A stretch of 17,078 bases of DNA from Bacillus sp. JCM 19058 (lineage in GTDB: Bacteria; Bacillota; Bacilli; Bacillales_H; Bacillaceae_D), in contig BAXO01000108.1 of assembly GCA_001310555.1 (NCBI GenBank), positions 1 to 17,078 on the forward strand, written 5' to 3'. Positions 1-6,473 of this stretch are shown here, piece after piece (within the stretch, counting starts at the first letter, position 1; each line of letters begins with the position of its first letter). Made by a program: the position numbers and the translations under genes. Under the pieces are notes generated by a model. That model had not been told where the DNA came from, did not search any database, and saw only the letters and a program-made list of their open reading frames with translations.

Positions 1-58
1 TATAAAAAAAATTGAAAACTTAACAGTATTCGACATATTTCGGGGGCATCATCCATTA

Positions 59-110
59 GAAAGATAGAATTTGGGCCAAGGTTTTTTCTTGTGGATATGC
101 TATCTTTTTA
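59..110 (+). terminator. Terminator-like hairpin before the intron-like RNA
   Basis: AAAGATAG near 59-66 pairs with CTATCTTT near 101-108, and an inner CAAG/CTTG pair sits inside the loop. A short T run follows on the plus strand. No gene upstream is visible in the window. Its main interest is position: the intron-like RNA starts about three bases after the T run. Confidence 0.4.
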
Positions 111-112
111 TG

Positions 113-370
113 GTGTGATTTCTCTATAATTACCGTCGGTAAGAAATGAGAGGATTCAATTAAGATTGAATCTAACTTATCACTTGAGAACTGGAATGAC
201 GAGAACCACGTTTCTCTGAAACAGTTCCATTAATACTCCTACATGCTCTGTGAGGCAGTAGCAGGGTATGAAGCTAGGTGAAGTTGGTAGAAGTTGGGCT
301 AAGTCATTTCTCGATATGCCTCACGATATGCCGGATGGCTGAAAAGTTTTTCTATGGTGAGAATGACTTT
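113..370 (+). ncRNA. Structured RNA, probable 5' fragment of a group II intron
   Basis: No reading frame is evident, but several stems can be drawn: a perfect GATTCAAT/ATTGAATC hairpin near 154-173; GAACTG/CAGTTC enclosing GAGAA/TTCTC near 186-225; ATAC-CTAC/GTAG-GTAT near 234-270; TGAGGCA (about 251-257) with TGCCTCA (about 316-322). The block starts GTGTG, a group II intron 5' consensus. The segment around 268-297 (TATGAAGCTAGGTGAAG and onward) resembles domain I of class C introns as I remember the Oceanobacillus iheyensis one. Class C introns are known to insert after intrinsic terminators, which fits the hairpin just upstream. No maturase follows, so only the 5' part remains. The family call is inference. 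Confidence 0.45.
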
Positions 371-746
371 AATTAAGTCTGCAATTTATCACTAAATTAA
401 AATTAGGATGATGTGTAAAGAGATAGATGGGTTTCCCTAGACTATTTCCTTTTGGATTTCTACGATACACTTTCACTACTTGTTTGGTTTCTATTAATCT
501 CATTATATTACGTCGGATGGTTGATACAGAAACAGAATGTTTCTCAGCTAAATAATTGTGATGAGCTTCCGAAAATCGGAAGCTCATAGATTGGCTTTGT
601 TCTGCGGTTTCTATCTCTTTGACTTGCTCGTCCGTAAATGGTTCAGGATTAAAATAATAGGTGTAAATCCATTTCTTCCCTTCACGACGACGGTGACCTT
701 GTCGATTCTTTGTACTGTTTATATCGGTGTAAAGAAAAGGGATGCG
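369..746 (-). CDS. Helix-turn-helix protein overlapping the recombinase end, start unresolved
   Basis: The frame is open from 746 to 369, but the first ATG is at 587. The 53 codons upstream look like protein (basic GHRRREGKKW, then IYTYYFNPEPF) and overlap the end of the recombinase in another frame. The C-terminal part holds a winged-helix-like DNA-binding segment: LAEKHSVSVSTIRRNIMRLI followed by a basic stretch and KPIYLF. No ATG, GTG or TTG exists in frame between the stop at 747-749 and 587. Either a frameshift joins it to the recombinase frame, an unusual start is used, or translation starts at 587. A partner DNA-binding protein for the recombinase is a reasonable guess. The last 13 residues may be altered by the junction with the intron-like RNA. 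Confidence 0.45.
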   Translation of the reverse strand, partial: RIPFLYTDINSTKNRQGHRRREGKKWIYTYYFNPEPFTDEQVKEIETAEQSQSMSFRFSEAHHNYLAEKHSVSVSTIRRNIMRLIETKQVVKVYRRNPKGNSLGKPIYLFTHHPNFNLVINCRLN

Positions 747-1290
747 TTAAATGAAAATAGTTTTGGATCTCTTTATCGTGCTGGCCATTCAGTATATGTC
801 CCATGATGCAACTGTTCCGTAAATGTTTTGCAGAAAGTTTTCGAAGACCTGCCAGCTGTACTTCGTCCTTTATCATTTCTTGTATCCCTCGTACGGATAA
901 TCGTTTAGGTTGTTCGGATACATAATCATATTGGTATTCATTGCTCCGATTGTTAAAGGACATAAATAAAGGATCATGTGAACGCCATCTTGGCTTTTTA
1001 TGTTGATCGATATCCTTTAAATAATCGCGGATGTGTTGGATGTGTTCGTCTGACAATTTATATATTGTCTGTTGGCCATTTAGCTTAAAGTCGATGGTGG
1101 ACTGGACTAAATTAACTATGCGTATATTAATAGAAGAAACTTCTTTAGGGCGAAGCCCTATAAATCTAATAAAATGGATAATAGCCAAATTTCTATTGAT
1201 CAATTTATCTCTTGCTACAGAATGGATTGGTCGTTGCATAGACTTCACTAAGGCGCTCTTTTTCAGTTAATTGATCTATTACAGATAAAG
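682..1290 (-). pseudogene. Tyrosine recombinase, catalytic domain only, frameshifted
   Basis: The long open frame (GTG at 1248 to the stop at 682, 188 codons) carries the catalytic domain of the phage-integrase/Xer family. It has the box I arginine in IRFIGLRPKEV (residue 33), KHLRNS (residues 141-146, with Lys in place of the usual first His of HxxR), His residues in HLTHPFSLHRY and the tyrosine nucleophile at residue 176. Upstream in another frame, about 1290-1210, QLTEKERLSEVYATTN looks like the linker that normally precedes the RNLAIIHF helix, so a frameshift splits the gene near 1215-1245. The N-terminal core-binding domain is not recognisable. It is probably inactive unless the shift is a sequence error. 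It may be the relic of the integrase of a mobile element. Confidence 0.7.
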
Positions 1291-1645
1291 ATTGAAAGGC
1301 GGATTAAAGAGGAACACACTACTCAAAAGGTATTGATCGCCGCTGCCTAAAAAAAGAGAGATGGTTGCACTTTTAATGTGTCGCTTCCCGGGGATTGAAT
1401 CCATTTCCGCTCTTGGATATGGATTCTTTTTGCGGTTTGAATTCTGTTGCTGTCCGATGTAATTTCCAGTTGTTATCTGCTTTCTCACCACTCCCTATTT
1501 GCCTGGGCTGCTATTCTTAAATAACACACAAATTGCTCTTTTTTTGATTAATATGGGGTTATACAATAGATGATCGTTCATTTTATGGACATATGAGAAG
1601 ATTTAGAAGAACCCAACAATTCTCCTTTACGAACAAAACTGATGT

Positions 1646-1651
1646 TATAAT
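1646..1651 (+). promoter_or_regulatory. Extended -10 promoter of the small membrane protein
   Basis: TATAAT preceded by TG one base upstream (TGTTATAAT) is a consensus extended -10 for the housekeeping sigma factor, 41 bases before the ATG at 1692. The -35 region is weak, which is usual for extended -10 promoters. Confidence 0.5.
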
Positions 1652-1691
1652 GGAAATAAAAGGGTCCTTTACTTTAAGGAGTGAAGTTATT

Positions 1692-1936
1692 ATGTCAAAT
1701 AAAGTGAAGTTTATTATTCAGATATTACTAACCACAGCATTTTGATTTTAGGATTTTTGCTCTCTCCCTTTGAATTATCTTATATCTTCTTTCTTTTTTC
1801 TGGTATTGGCGTCTTTGCTGTTATAAAAACGCTTCTAGATGGGAAAAACCTTTCGAAAATATCAATGGTTGTAATTTTTATTTCCATAGGATTAGTTAGT
1901 ATGTCATTAGTGTTAGGATTCATGTTCAAGAAATAG
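1692..1936 (+). CDS. Small two-helix membrane protein (frameshifted)
   Basis: The gene starts at ATG 1692 behind AAGGAG (1677-1682) and reads MSNKVKFIIQILLTTAF before hitting TGA. The next frame continues directly as LILGFLLSPFELSYIFF and ends at 1936. Restoring one T in the TTTT run at 1736-1739 joins them into a protein of about 81 residues with two or three hydrophobic segments, a short basic loop (DGKNLSK) and a Lys-Lys C terminus. A TTG at 1742 would start the second half but has no ribosome binding site, so the frameshift explanation is better. The function is not recognised. It precedes a TlpA-like gene on the same strand but is not tightly linked. Confidence 0.6.
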
Positions 1937-2091
1937 GTTCGTTTTAAAAGCATATGACACGTCACTAAGTGAACAACAAATAAAGCATTATACTAGTGCC
2001 TTATCTTTCTTGGGAACGAAAACAATATAAGCTTTCACCAAATATCTTGAAGACTAATAAAGAAACATAAAAAAAACTGAGGGATTTAAAT

Positions 2092-2596
2092 ATGTATATT
2101 AAAAAAAGTGTTGACTTTGGTAGCGGTTGTGCTATCCATTGTTCTTATTGGGATTACAATTTATAACTTTGAATCATATTCACTTAAAGAAATTGATTTT
2201 ACTCTCGAAACATTAGAGGATGAAAATGTATCATTGAGTGATTATAAAGGTGACTTAATTTTTCTTAATTTTTGGGCTTCGTGGTGCGAGCCTTGCATTG
2301 AAGAAATGCCTGCCTTAATGAAAATAAATGATACTTATATTAATGATGGTATCTCTGTAATTACGGTTAATAGAACTATGTTTGAGTATAATGTAGAAAA
2401 TGTTCATAAATTTGTTGATGAACAAAACATATCTTTACCAATCTTATTAGATAAAGACAATAAGGTAGGAGAACAATATAATGTTACTGAGTTTCCCGCG
2501 ACGATAGTGATAGATAGGAACTTTGAGGTAGATGACATAATTATGGGAGAAGTTACTGAACAACAGTTAATTGATATAATCAGTAGATATTTCTAA
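2092..2596 (+). CDS. TlpA/ResA-family membrane-anchored thioredoxin (frameshifted at start)
   Basis: An N-terminal membrane anchor (LTLVAVVLSIVLIGITIY) is followed by an outward-facing thioredoxin fold. FLNFWASWCEPCIEEMPAL holds the CxxC active site (Cys-Glu-Pro-Cys), and the cis-proline segment is EFPATIVID near the C terminus. The family reduces or oxidises cysteines outside the membrane, for example during cytochrome c maturation. The natural start is ATG 2092 with GAGGG upstream. The seven-A run at 2101-2107 is one base too long, and removing one A gives MYIKKVLTLVAVV, a protein of about 167 residues. A weaker alternative is TTG at 2108. It is convergent with a similar gene at 2821-3350. 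Its partner and substrate are unknown. Confidence 0.8.
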
Positions 2597-2721
2597 ATGT
2601 AGTAAAAAAAATATAAGTATATTTGTACCTTTAGGTTAAATGTAGACATGTAGACATTTATGAATTTTAATGGGAACTATCAATAATCAAGGAGCACCAA
2701 TTAAACCGCGAACCCTCCCAA

Positions 2722-2783
2722 ATTCGGCGTTATTGAAACTAAAATTGGCTGACTTAAGTCTAGTTCAATGCCGAACTCAGCCA
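2722..2783. repeat. Interlocked inverted repeats between convergent thioredoxin genes
   Basis: TTCGGC...ATTGAA.CTA at 2723-2741 pairs with 2761-2775 (15 pairs, two bulges). TGGCTGA at 2746-2752, in the loop of the first stem, pairs with TCAGCCA at 2777-2783 beyond it. This is the topology of an H-type pseudoknot, and a perfect 10-bp palindrome (GACTTAAGTC) lies at 2751-2760. It could be a bidirectional terminator or a mobile-element end. There is no strong T run. Confidence 0.4.
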
Positions 2784-2820
2784 GCCTATTCTCAGTTTTT
2801 GCGGAGCACTACCTTGAGAA

Positions 2821-3350
2821 TCAAGGTTTAATCTTTTCCATAAAGGTTCTAGTAACTTCTTCTGTCAAGCCTCCGGTGTAGACATCAACTATATTCCTGA
2901 CTTGTCAATTAAAACTGTTGTAGGTAGGGGATTAATTCCGTATGCTTTTGTAACATTCAATCCTTTATCAATAACTACGGGGAAAGATACGTCTAACCGC
3001 TCTATAAACCTTTTAACAGCAAGTTCTGACTCATCAACGTTTATTGCAATGAGTTCAACGTCCTTATCTTTGTACTCTTGGTATAATTCATCCATTATAG
3101 GCATTTCTTCAACACATTCTTTACAAAAAGTTCCCCAAAAGTTTAGAAACACTCCTTTACCACTTAATTCGTCTAGTTCGATTCGTTCCCCTTCCAAATT
3201 TTCAAGCACAAAATTAATAGAAGCATCCCCGGTCTGTGCCAAGCTAAAGTCATCGGAGAAACTAAAATAGAAAGTATAACCGAGAGCAACAGTTATTAAA
3301 GCAAGAATACAAGAACGTATGATTAAACGGCGCTTTTTCAATGTAATCAC
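2821..3350 (-). CDS. ResA/TlpA-type thiol-disulfide oxidoreductase (frameshifted near the end)
   Basis: There is a signal anchor (LIIRSCILALITVALGYTFYF) and then a thioredoxin domain with FLNFWGTFCKECVEEMP (active site Cys-Lys-Glu-Cys) and the cis-Pro motif LPTTVLID. The open frame stops at 2889 after DKSGI, but the next frame reads VDVYTGGLTEEVTRTFMEKI and ends at 2821, the usual tail of ResA-like proteins. One missing base near 2890 therefore restores a protein of about 173-176 residues. The track start is a GTG at 3350 inside the ribosome binding site; TTG at 3341, with AAAAGGTG upstream, is more likely. A CcdA-like fragment lies upstream on the same strand. CcdA proteins pass electrons from cytoplasmic thioredoxin to such proteins, so the two probably formed one pathway. 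Confidence 0.82.
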
Positions 3351-3431
3351 CTTTTCATAGATAAATTAAAGTACTTATTGTTGTTATTCCCTTAATTATT
3401 TATTATGAATCAAGGTTCATCATAAAATCAA

Positions 3432-3533
3432 ATGAATCAACGATATGGTAATGCAGCTGGAGGAACTTATCAAATTCAACTTGGATGTGTGACTGGTACA
3501 AGCTGCAATGCTTCTTCAGTAATAAGTAATTGA
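3432..3533 (+). CDS. Possible 33-residue peptide with two cysteines
   Basis: ATG 3432 opens a frame reading MNQRYGNAAGG, then TYQIQLGCVTGTSC and NASSVISN, and stops at 3531-3533. It is rich in Thr/Ser/Gly with two Cys, has a Gly-Gly pair, and carries GCVTG, a five-residue string also found in the lantibiotic subtilin. There is no convincing ribosome binding site, no leader of normal length and no modification enzyme in the window. It lies opposite the decayed end of the CcdA-like fragment, so it could be a chance frame. Confidence 0.15.
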   Translation: MNQRYGNAAGGTYQIQLGCVTGTSCNASSVISN

Positions 3534-3800
3534 TAACAAAGGTGTTTTTTTGCTGTCACGTCAAAGATGTAAGGTGAAAATAAGTGAAGAAAAAAAATTC
3601 CTGCTAAAAATAAGCCTACTAAAACTAAAACTAAAACTATACCTCCAATTTGCTGAATGATTATTTGGTATTTCATAAAAAAAAGTACCTAAAAAACTTC
3701 CTGAAAATCCTATTACATAGTATATCAGCGAAAAACCTAAACAAAAAAAAGATAGAGTGCGGTAATGTTTTTGTCCATAACTTTTTATTTGTCTTTAGTT
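3476..3800 (-). pseudogene. CcdA-like thiol-transport membrane protein, fragment
   Basis: Two frames must be joined. About 3785-3685 gives SYGQKHYRTLSFFCLGFSL and then IYYVIGFSGSFLGTFF. From 3676 the next frame gives MKYQIIIQQIGGIVLVLVLV and then GLFLAGIFFLHLF. Together they match the pattern of CcdA/DsbD-type helices: a phenylalanine-rich LGFS helix, a Gly-Ser loop, then an IGG helix. The joint is an eight-A run at 3677-3684 that is one base too long. The N-terminal helix pair with the usual Cys-Pro motif is missing because a stop lies upstream, and the tail after HLF is not recognisable. CcdA moves reducing equivalents across the membrane to proteins such as the downstream ResA-like gene. 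The remnant is too short to work. The family call rests on pattern memory. Confidence 0.45.
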
Positions 3801-3870
3801 CGTTAACAGATACACCTGTTTAGCAGTCCTATGTGATAAACTTAAGAAAACATAAGTGGGAGTTGATCAT

Positions 3871-4392
3871 ATGCAAAAACACATATTATTCATTCAAGGT
3901 GCAGGTCATGGAGCATATGAAGAAGATGGAAAATTGGCAGGATATCTGCAAGATGCTCTCGGCACCCATTACGATGTACTTTATCCTAAGATGCCTAATG
4001 AGGAAAAACCTGATTATGAAACATGGAAAGTTCAGATTTCAAAAGACCTTAGCAAGCTAAGTGGTGAAGTGATTATTGTTGGACACTCTGTGGGCGATTC
4101 CGTTTTGTTGAAGTATCTTTCTGAAGAGAAACTGACAAAAACTATTTCTAGTGTGTTCCTTATTGCACCACCATATGATGAGACTGTCTTACAAGAAGAC
4201 TCCTCCTCAAAGCTCCAAGAAATACCACGAATTTTCTTTTACCATAGCCGCGACGATGAAATCGTTCCTTTTTCCCACCTTACACATTATGCAGAAAAAC
4301 TTCCGAAGGCAATTATTCGGAAATTTGATGGGCGTGGACATCAGTTTGACAATGATTTGACCGAAGTTGTTGAAGATATCCAAGGCTTATAA
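3871..4392 (+). CDS. Alpha/beta hydrolase of the RBBP9/YdeN type
   Basis: An intact 173-residue serine-hydrolase fold. It begins with HILFIQGAGHGAYEE (first strand and oxyanion-loop region). The nucleophile elbow is VGHSVGDS, Ser about residue 79, with Asp where the family more often has Gly. The acid is in SRDDEIVPF and the catalytic His in GRGHQF near the C terminus. The length matches the small single-domain RBBP9/YdeN group. The substrate is unknown; family members are generally described as esterase-like. ATG 3871 is chosen over GTG 3856 because GGGAG lies eight bases upstream of it. It appears monocistronic, with no partner on the same strand. Confidence 0.85.
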   Translation: MQKHILFIQGAGHGAYEEDGKLAGYLQDALGTHYDVLYPKMPNEEKPDYETWKVQISKDLSKLSGEVIIVGHSVGDSVLLKYLSEEKLTKTISSVFLIAPPYDETVLQEDSSSKLQEIPRIFFYHSRDDEIVPFSHLTHYAEKLPKAIIRKFDGRGHQFDNDLTEVVEDIQGL

Positions 4393-4693
4393 TTCGGGTT
4401 TTATAGTTGAACAACGCTCTTCTTCAAACGGGCCATTTAGGCTTAGTGACAGGGCTGCTGCTCTAAACCGTAAAGTAGAGTTTTCATCTAATGGGAAATA
4501 GATCTGCTTCAATGACAGCAAGCAAGCCAAAAGAGAAAAATATGACACAACATCTCTATTTTCTTATTTTGATACCTTCTTTTTGCTTATTTAACATCTT
4601 AACATTGTATTAGATTCATCACCTAAGTAACAGCCCACCTGAGAATTTACTCAGTTGAGTTGTTATCAATAAATCTTTGTTTGATCACTATTG
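4393..4693. other. Intergenic stretch, no gene seen
   Basis: This separates the convergent hydrolase and AHSA1 genes. A short open stretch on the plus strand (EQRSSSNGPFRLSDRAAAL, about 4408-4488) has no start and resembles no family I know. No strong terminator hairpin was found before the inverted repeat at 4694. Confidence 0.4.
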
Positions 4694-4755
4694 TGGGGTA
4701 CCGTCAGCATTTCGGGCTTAGCGTTGTAAATCCGCATTTTCCTGACGCTACCCCA
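4694..4755. repeat. 62-bp inverted-repeat element
   Basis: TGGGGTACCGTCAG at 4694-4707 is the inverse of CTGACGCTACCCCA at 4742-4755 with one mismatch in 14. The arms enclose 34 bases with no obvious pairing. The GC-rich arms stand out from the surrounding AT-rich DNA. It could be a small non-autonomous element or the bidirectional terminator of the convergent genes, although there is no T run. Confidence 0.5.
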
Positions 4756-4782
4756 TAGAGTTCATGCTTCTGTTTTGATTAG

Positions 4783-5265
4783 TTATTTTTGGGGGTTGTT
4801 TCTGTTCGATAAATGTTTAACTAAAACATCAAACATGTTGTTCCATCCCTGTTCAGAACCATCTCTAAATTCACGATGCGCCCTTTCAATGTCTTCTGTG
4901 GTCCATCCTTCTTCATGAGGAACTACTATTTCTTGTGTGAAAGTCATTTCGCAGCCACCATCTATGGGTTCTAATAATACGGTTATTCGGTCTATCGTTT
5001 CGCTGTATATTGGGATTTGAAATGTAAATACCAATTTGAAGGGTCTATCGATTTCAAGATATTCGCCGATAGCTTCTCCTCCTTTTGGGTCTCTGATCCT
5101 ATAGGATCCTCTGACGCGAAAATCATTCTCTACAATATTAGCTGTTTCCTCTGGATTAAATAACCATTTACTCATCATTTCGGGGTTTACCCACGCATCG
5201 AACACTCTTTCCACAGAGAAATCAAAACTACGTGTCATTGTTAGTGTAGTTGTTGAAGTGATCAT
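4783..5265 (-). CDS. AHSA1/SRPBCC-domain protein
   Basis: About 160 residues of the AHSA1-type helix-grip fold: MTRSFDFSVERVFDAWVNPE, then MSKWLF, RVRGSYRIRDPKGG, GEYLEIDRPFKLVFTF, and a C-terminal helix ending near WNNMFDVLVKHL. The family binds small hydrophobic ligands in the cavity of the fold. In Bacillota it is very often paired with an ArsR regulator, as here, and the ligand is usually unknown. ATG at 5265 is preferred over ATG at 5274 because AAAGGATG is well placed for 5265 and overlaps 5274. It follows the ArsR gene by 38 bases, so the two form one operon. Confidence 0.85.
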   Translation of the reverse strand: MITSTTTLTMTRSFDFSVERVFDAWVNPEMMSKWLFNPEETANIVENDFRVRGSYRIRDPKGGEAIGEYLEIDRPFKLVFTFQIPIYSETIDRITVLLEPIDGGCEMTFTQEIVVPHEEGWTTEDIERAHREFRDGSEQGWNNMFDVLVKHLSNRNNPQK

Positions 5266-5303
5266 TTCAATCATCCTTTTTTAATAAGTTTGTTGTAAAT
5301 ACC

Positions 5304-5638
5304 TTAATGTTCCTCCTTTTTAGCGTTATTAAGCTCACGTTCCAAAGCGTCAAACGGTCTGTTCCAAAAACGTTCGTAAAAGCGCAGCCAATCTGTAGCC
5401 GTAGATAAGGATTCGGTATTAAGACGACAGGTGTGTTCTTCCTTTTACACTTCTTTCAAGAATGCCTGCCCGTTCTAAGACTTTAATATGCTTAGTAATG
5501 GCTGCTAAAGACATATCAAAAGGTGCGACCAATTCCAATATTGTACGTTCTTGAGAGGCAATAAAATGAACAATTTCTTCGGGTTGGATCAGCCAAGGCG
5601 CGGAAAACACTATCTAGATTATTATTTTGTTCAACCAT
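5304..5638 (-). CDS. ArsR-family transcriptional regulator (two frameshifts)
   Basis: Three frames join into one winged-helix regulator of about 111 residues. It starts at ATG 5638 with MVEQNNNLDSVFRALADPTR and continues as VHFIASQERTILELVAPF, then SLAAITKHIKVLERAGILER (the recognition helix region) and VKGRTH. The tail is NTESLSTATDWLRFYERFW, ending ELNNAKKEEH at 5304. The breaks are an extra base in the AAA at 5574-5576 and an indel near 5428-5435. It lacks the paired cysteines of metal sensors, and the ADPTR start and C-terminal WLRFYERFW are typical of ArsR regulators encoded beside AHSA1 genes. It probably represses its own operon through the palindromes at its start. Confidence 0.78.
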
Positions 5639-5691
5639 ATGGTTAAATATAATGGATAGATAATAATAAGTCAACCACCCAGTTAAATATT
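5631..5691 (-). promoter_or_regulatory. Paired operator candidates over the ArsR start
   Basis: AACCATATGGTT (5633-5644) is a perfect 12-bp palindrome that contains the ArsR start codon. About 40 bases upstream a second site reads TTTAACTGGGTGGTTGA against TTTAACCATATGGTTGA in the first. Two similarly oriented near-palindromes around the transcription start fit autoregulation by the encoded ArsR protein. Confidence 0.5.
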
Positions 5692-5734
5692 AAAACCCTG
5701 ACATTTCTGATTAGAGTAGAAAAATCAGGGTTTT
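5692..5734 (-). terminator. Intrinsic terminator-like hairpin
   Basis: AAAACCCTGA at 5692-5701 is the perfect inverse of TCAGGGTTTT at 5725-5734. On the minus strand it overlaps the end of the open frame at 5718-5990, whose stop lies in the loop, and separates it from the ArsR promoter. It could act in both directions. Confidence 0.5.
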
Positions 5735-5990
5735 ATCTTCCAAAAAGTGTCTTAACGTATATGATCTGCGTTTTGTCGGCAGTACCCCTAGAGGTAAAAA
5801 ACTAAGTTCTTTTCGAATGTTCGCTTGATTCAATAAGATACCGGTGCTAGCGTCTTTCATAAAACGAGAAACATGAGATTTAGTTTGTACTTTTGGCTCA
5901 TTCTTTGGTAAATAGAAGACACGAGAGACATCCCTTTCTTTGGTTTGTATCGTATGGTTACCGAGGGGATGTTTTTTTATGTTTTTTGGA
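5718..5990 (-). other. Unassigned open frame without a clear start
   Basis: The minus strand is open for about 90 codons and ends in the terminator loop. The end of the frame reads RKELSFLPLGVLPTKRRSYT and LRHFLEDKTLIFLL. The only in-frame ATG I see (MKDASTGILL) is about halfway along, and there is no ribosome binding site before it. It looks protein-like and may be the C-terminal remnant of a larger gene, perhaps mobile. I do not recognise the family. Confidence 0.25.
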
Positions 5991-6335
5991 AGTTAAACGT
6001 AAAAAGTAGCACTACCAATGATTTTTAACTGCGAAAGTTGAGTTATTTAACAATTTTGTTTTACCCCCATCCAAACAAGACGGGAGGTAAACGTGTTGGA
6101 AGAATTTAACTTAAACAACTTATTATAACCTTGACATTCATTTATTGCGGGTGGTGACAGTTTCGCTCGTACTCCCCCAACTATAGTTGCAGTCCAATCA
6201 CAATCAATTCCCCAGCTTTACGGCATCGTCCTTCCGATTTATTCTAATCCTCAAGCCGCCTTGAACGAGTGTAATCAAAGCGGAACCAAAATAACTAAAA
6301 AAAATACCCGTATTCACATAGAAAAATGAGCGCAT
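5991..6335. other. Intergenic stretch, no convincing gene
   Basis: There are short open frames on both strands, but none has a start with a ribosome binding site. A minus-strand frame near 6320-6190 has a hydrophobic start (TGIFFSYFGSALITLVQGG). A perfect palindrome CAACTATAGTTG lies at 6178-6189. It may be the remains of deleted genes next to the tRNA-half unit. Confidence 0.4.
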
Positions 6336-6368
6336 AAAAATACCAAAAGTCCGTAAACCCTTGGTATT
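6336..6368 (-). terminator. Terminator of tRNA-half unit 1
   Basis: On the minus strand AATACCAA ... TTGGTATT is followed by a T run. It directly follows the tRNA-Leu 3' half and lies 106 bases after the ABC permease stop, so it can also end that operon. Confidence 0.75.
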
Positions 6369-6381
6369 ACTATGTTAAGTA

Positions 6382-6439
6382 TGGTGCGGTTGAGAAGACT
6401 TGAGCCCCCAATGGATTTAACCCTCACTAAGCCCTCAAT
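6382..6439 (-). repeat. tRNA-Leu(GAG) 3'-half remnant, copy 1
   Basis: On the minus strand this begins ATTGAGGGC (the anticodon loop with anticodon GAG at 6436-6434, U33 and G37). It continues through a long class II variable arm and a T arm (GGGGGCTCAAGTCTTC) into CTCAACCGCACCA, including the encoded CCA. No 5' half is present: similarity to a tRNA ends at the anticodon loop. It is a likely attachment-site relic. The T stem has mismatches, so it is diverged from an active gene. Confidence 0.7.
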
Positions 6440-6473
6440 AGAGAATTTTTTTAAGTTAATTGAATGACATGTA

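Noticed and set aside
558..806. Plus-strand open frame with a hydrophobic middle
   Set aside because: It lies opposite the HTH gene and recombinase end, which have recognisable domains; no ribosome binding site.
1279..1491. Minus-strand 70-codon frame upstream of the recombinase, with ATISLFLGSG
   Set aside because: The LFLG string hints at a recombinase helix, but the rest matches nothing I know and the box I helix is already present downstream. Too weak to annotate.
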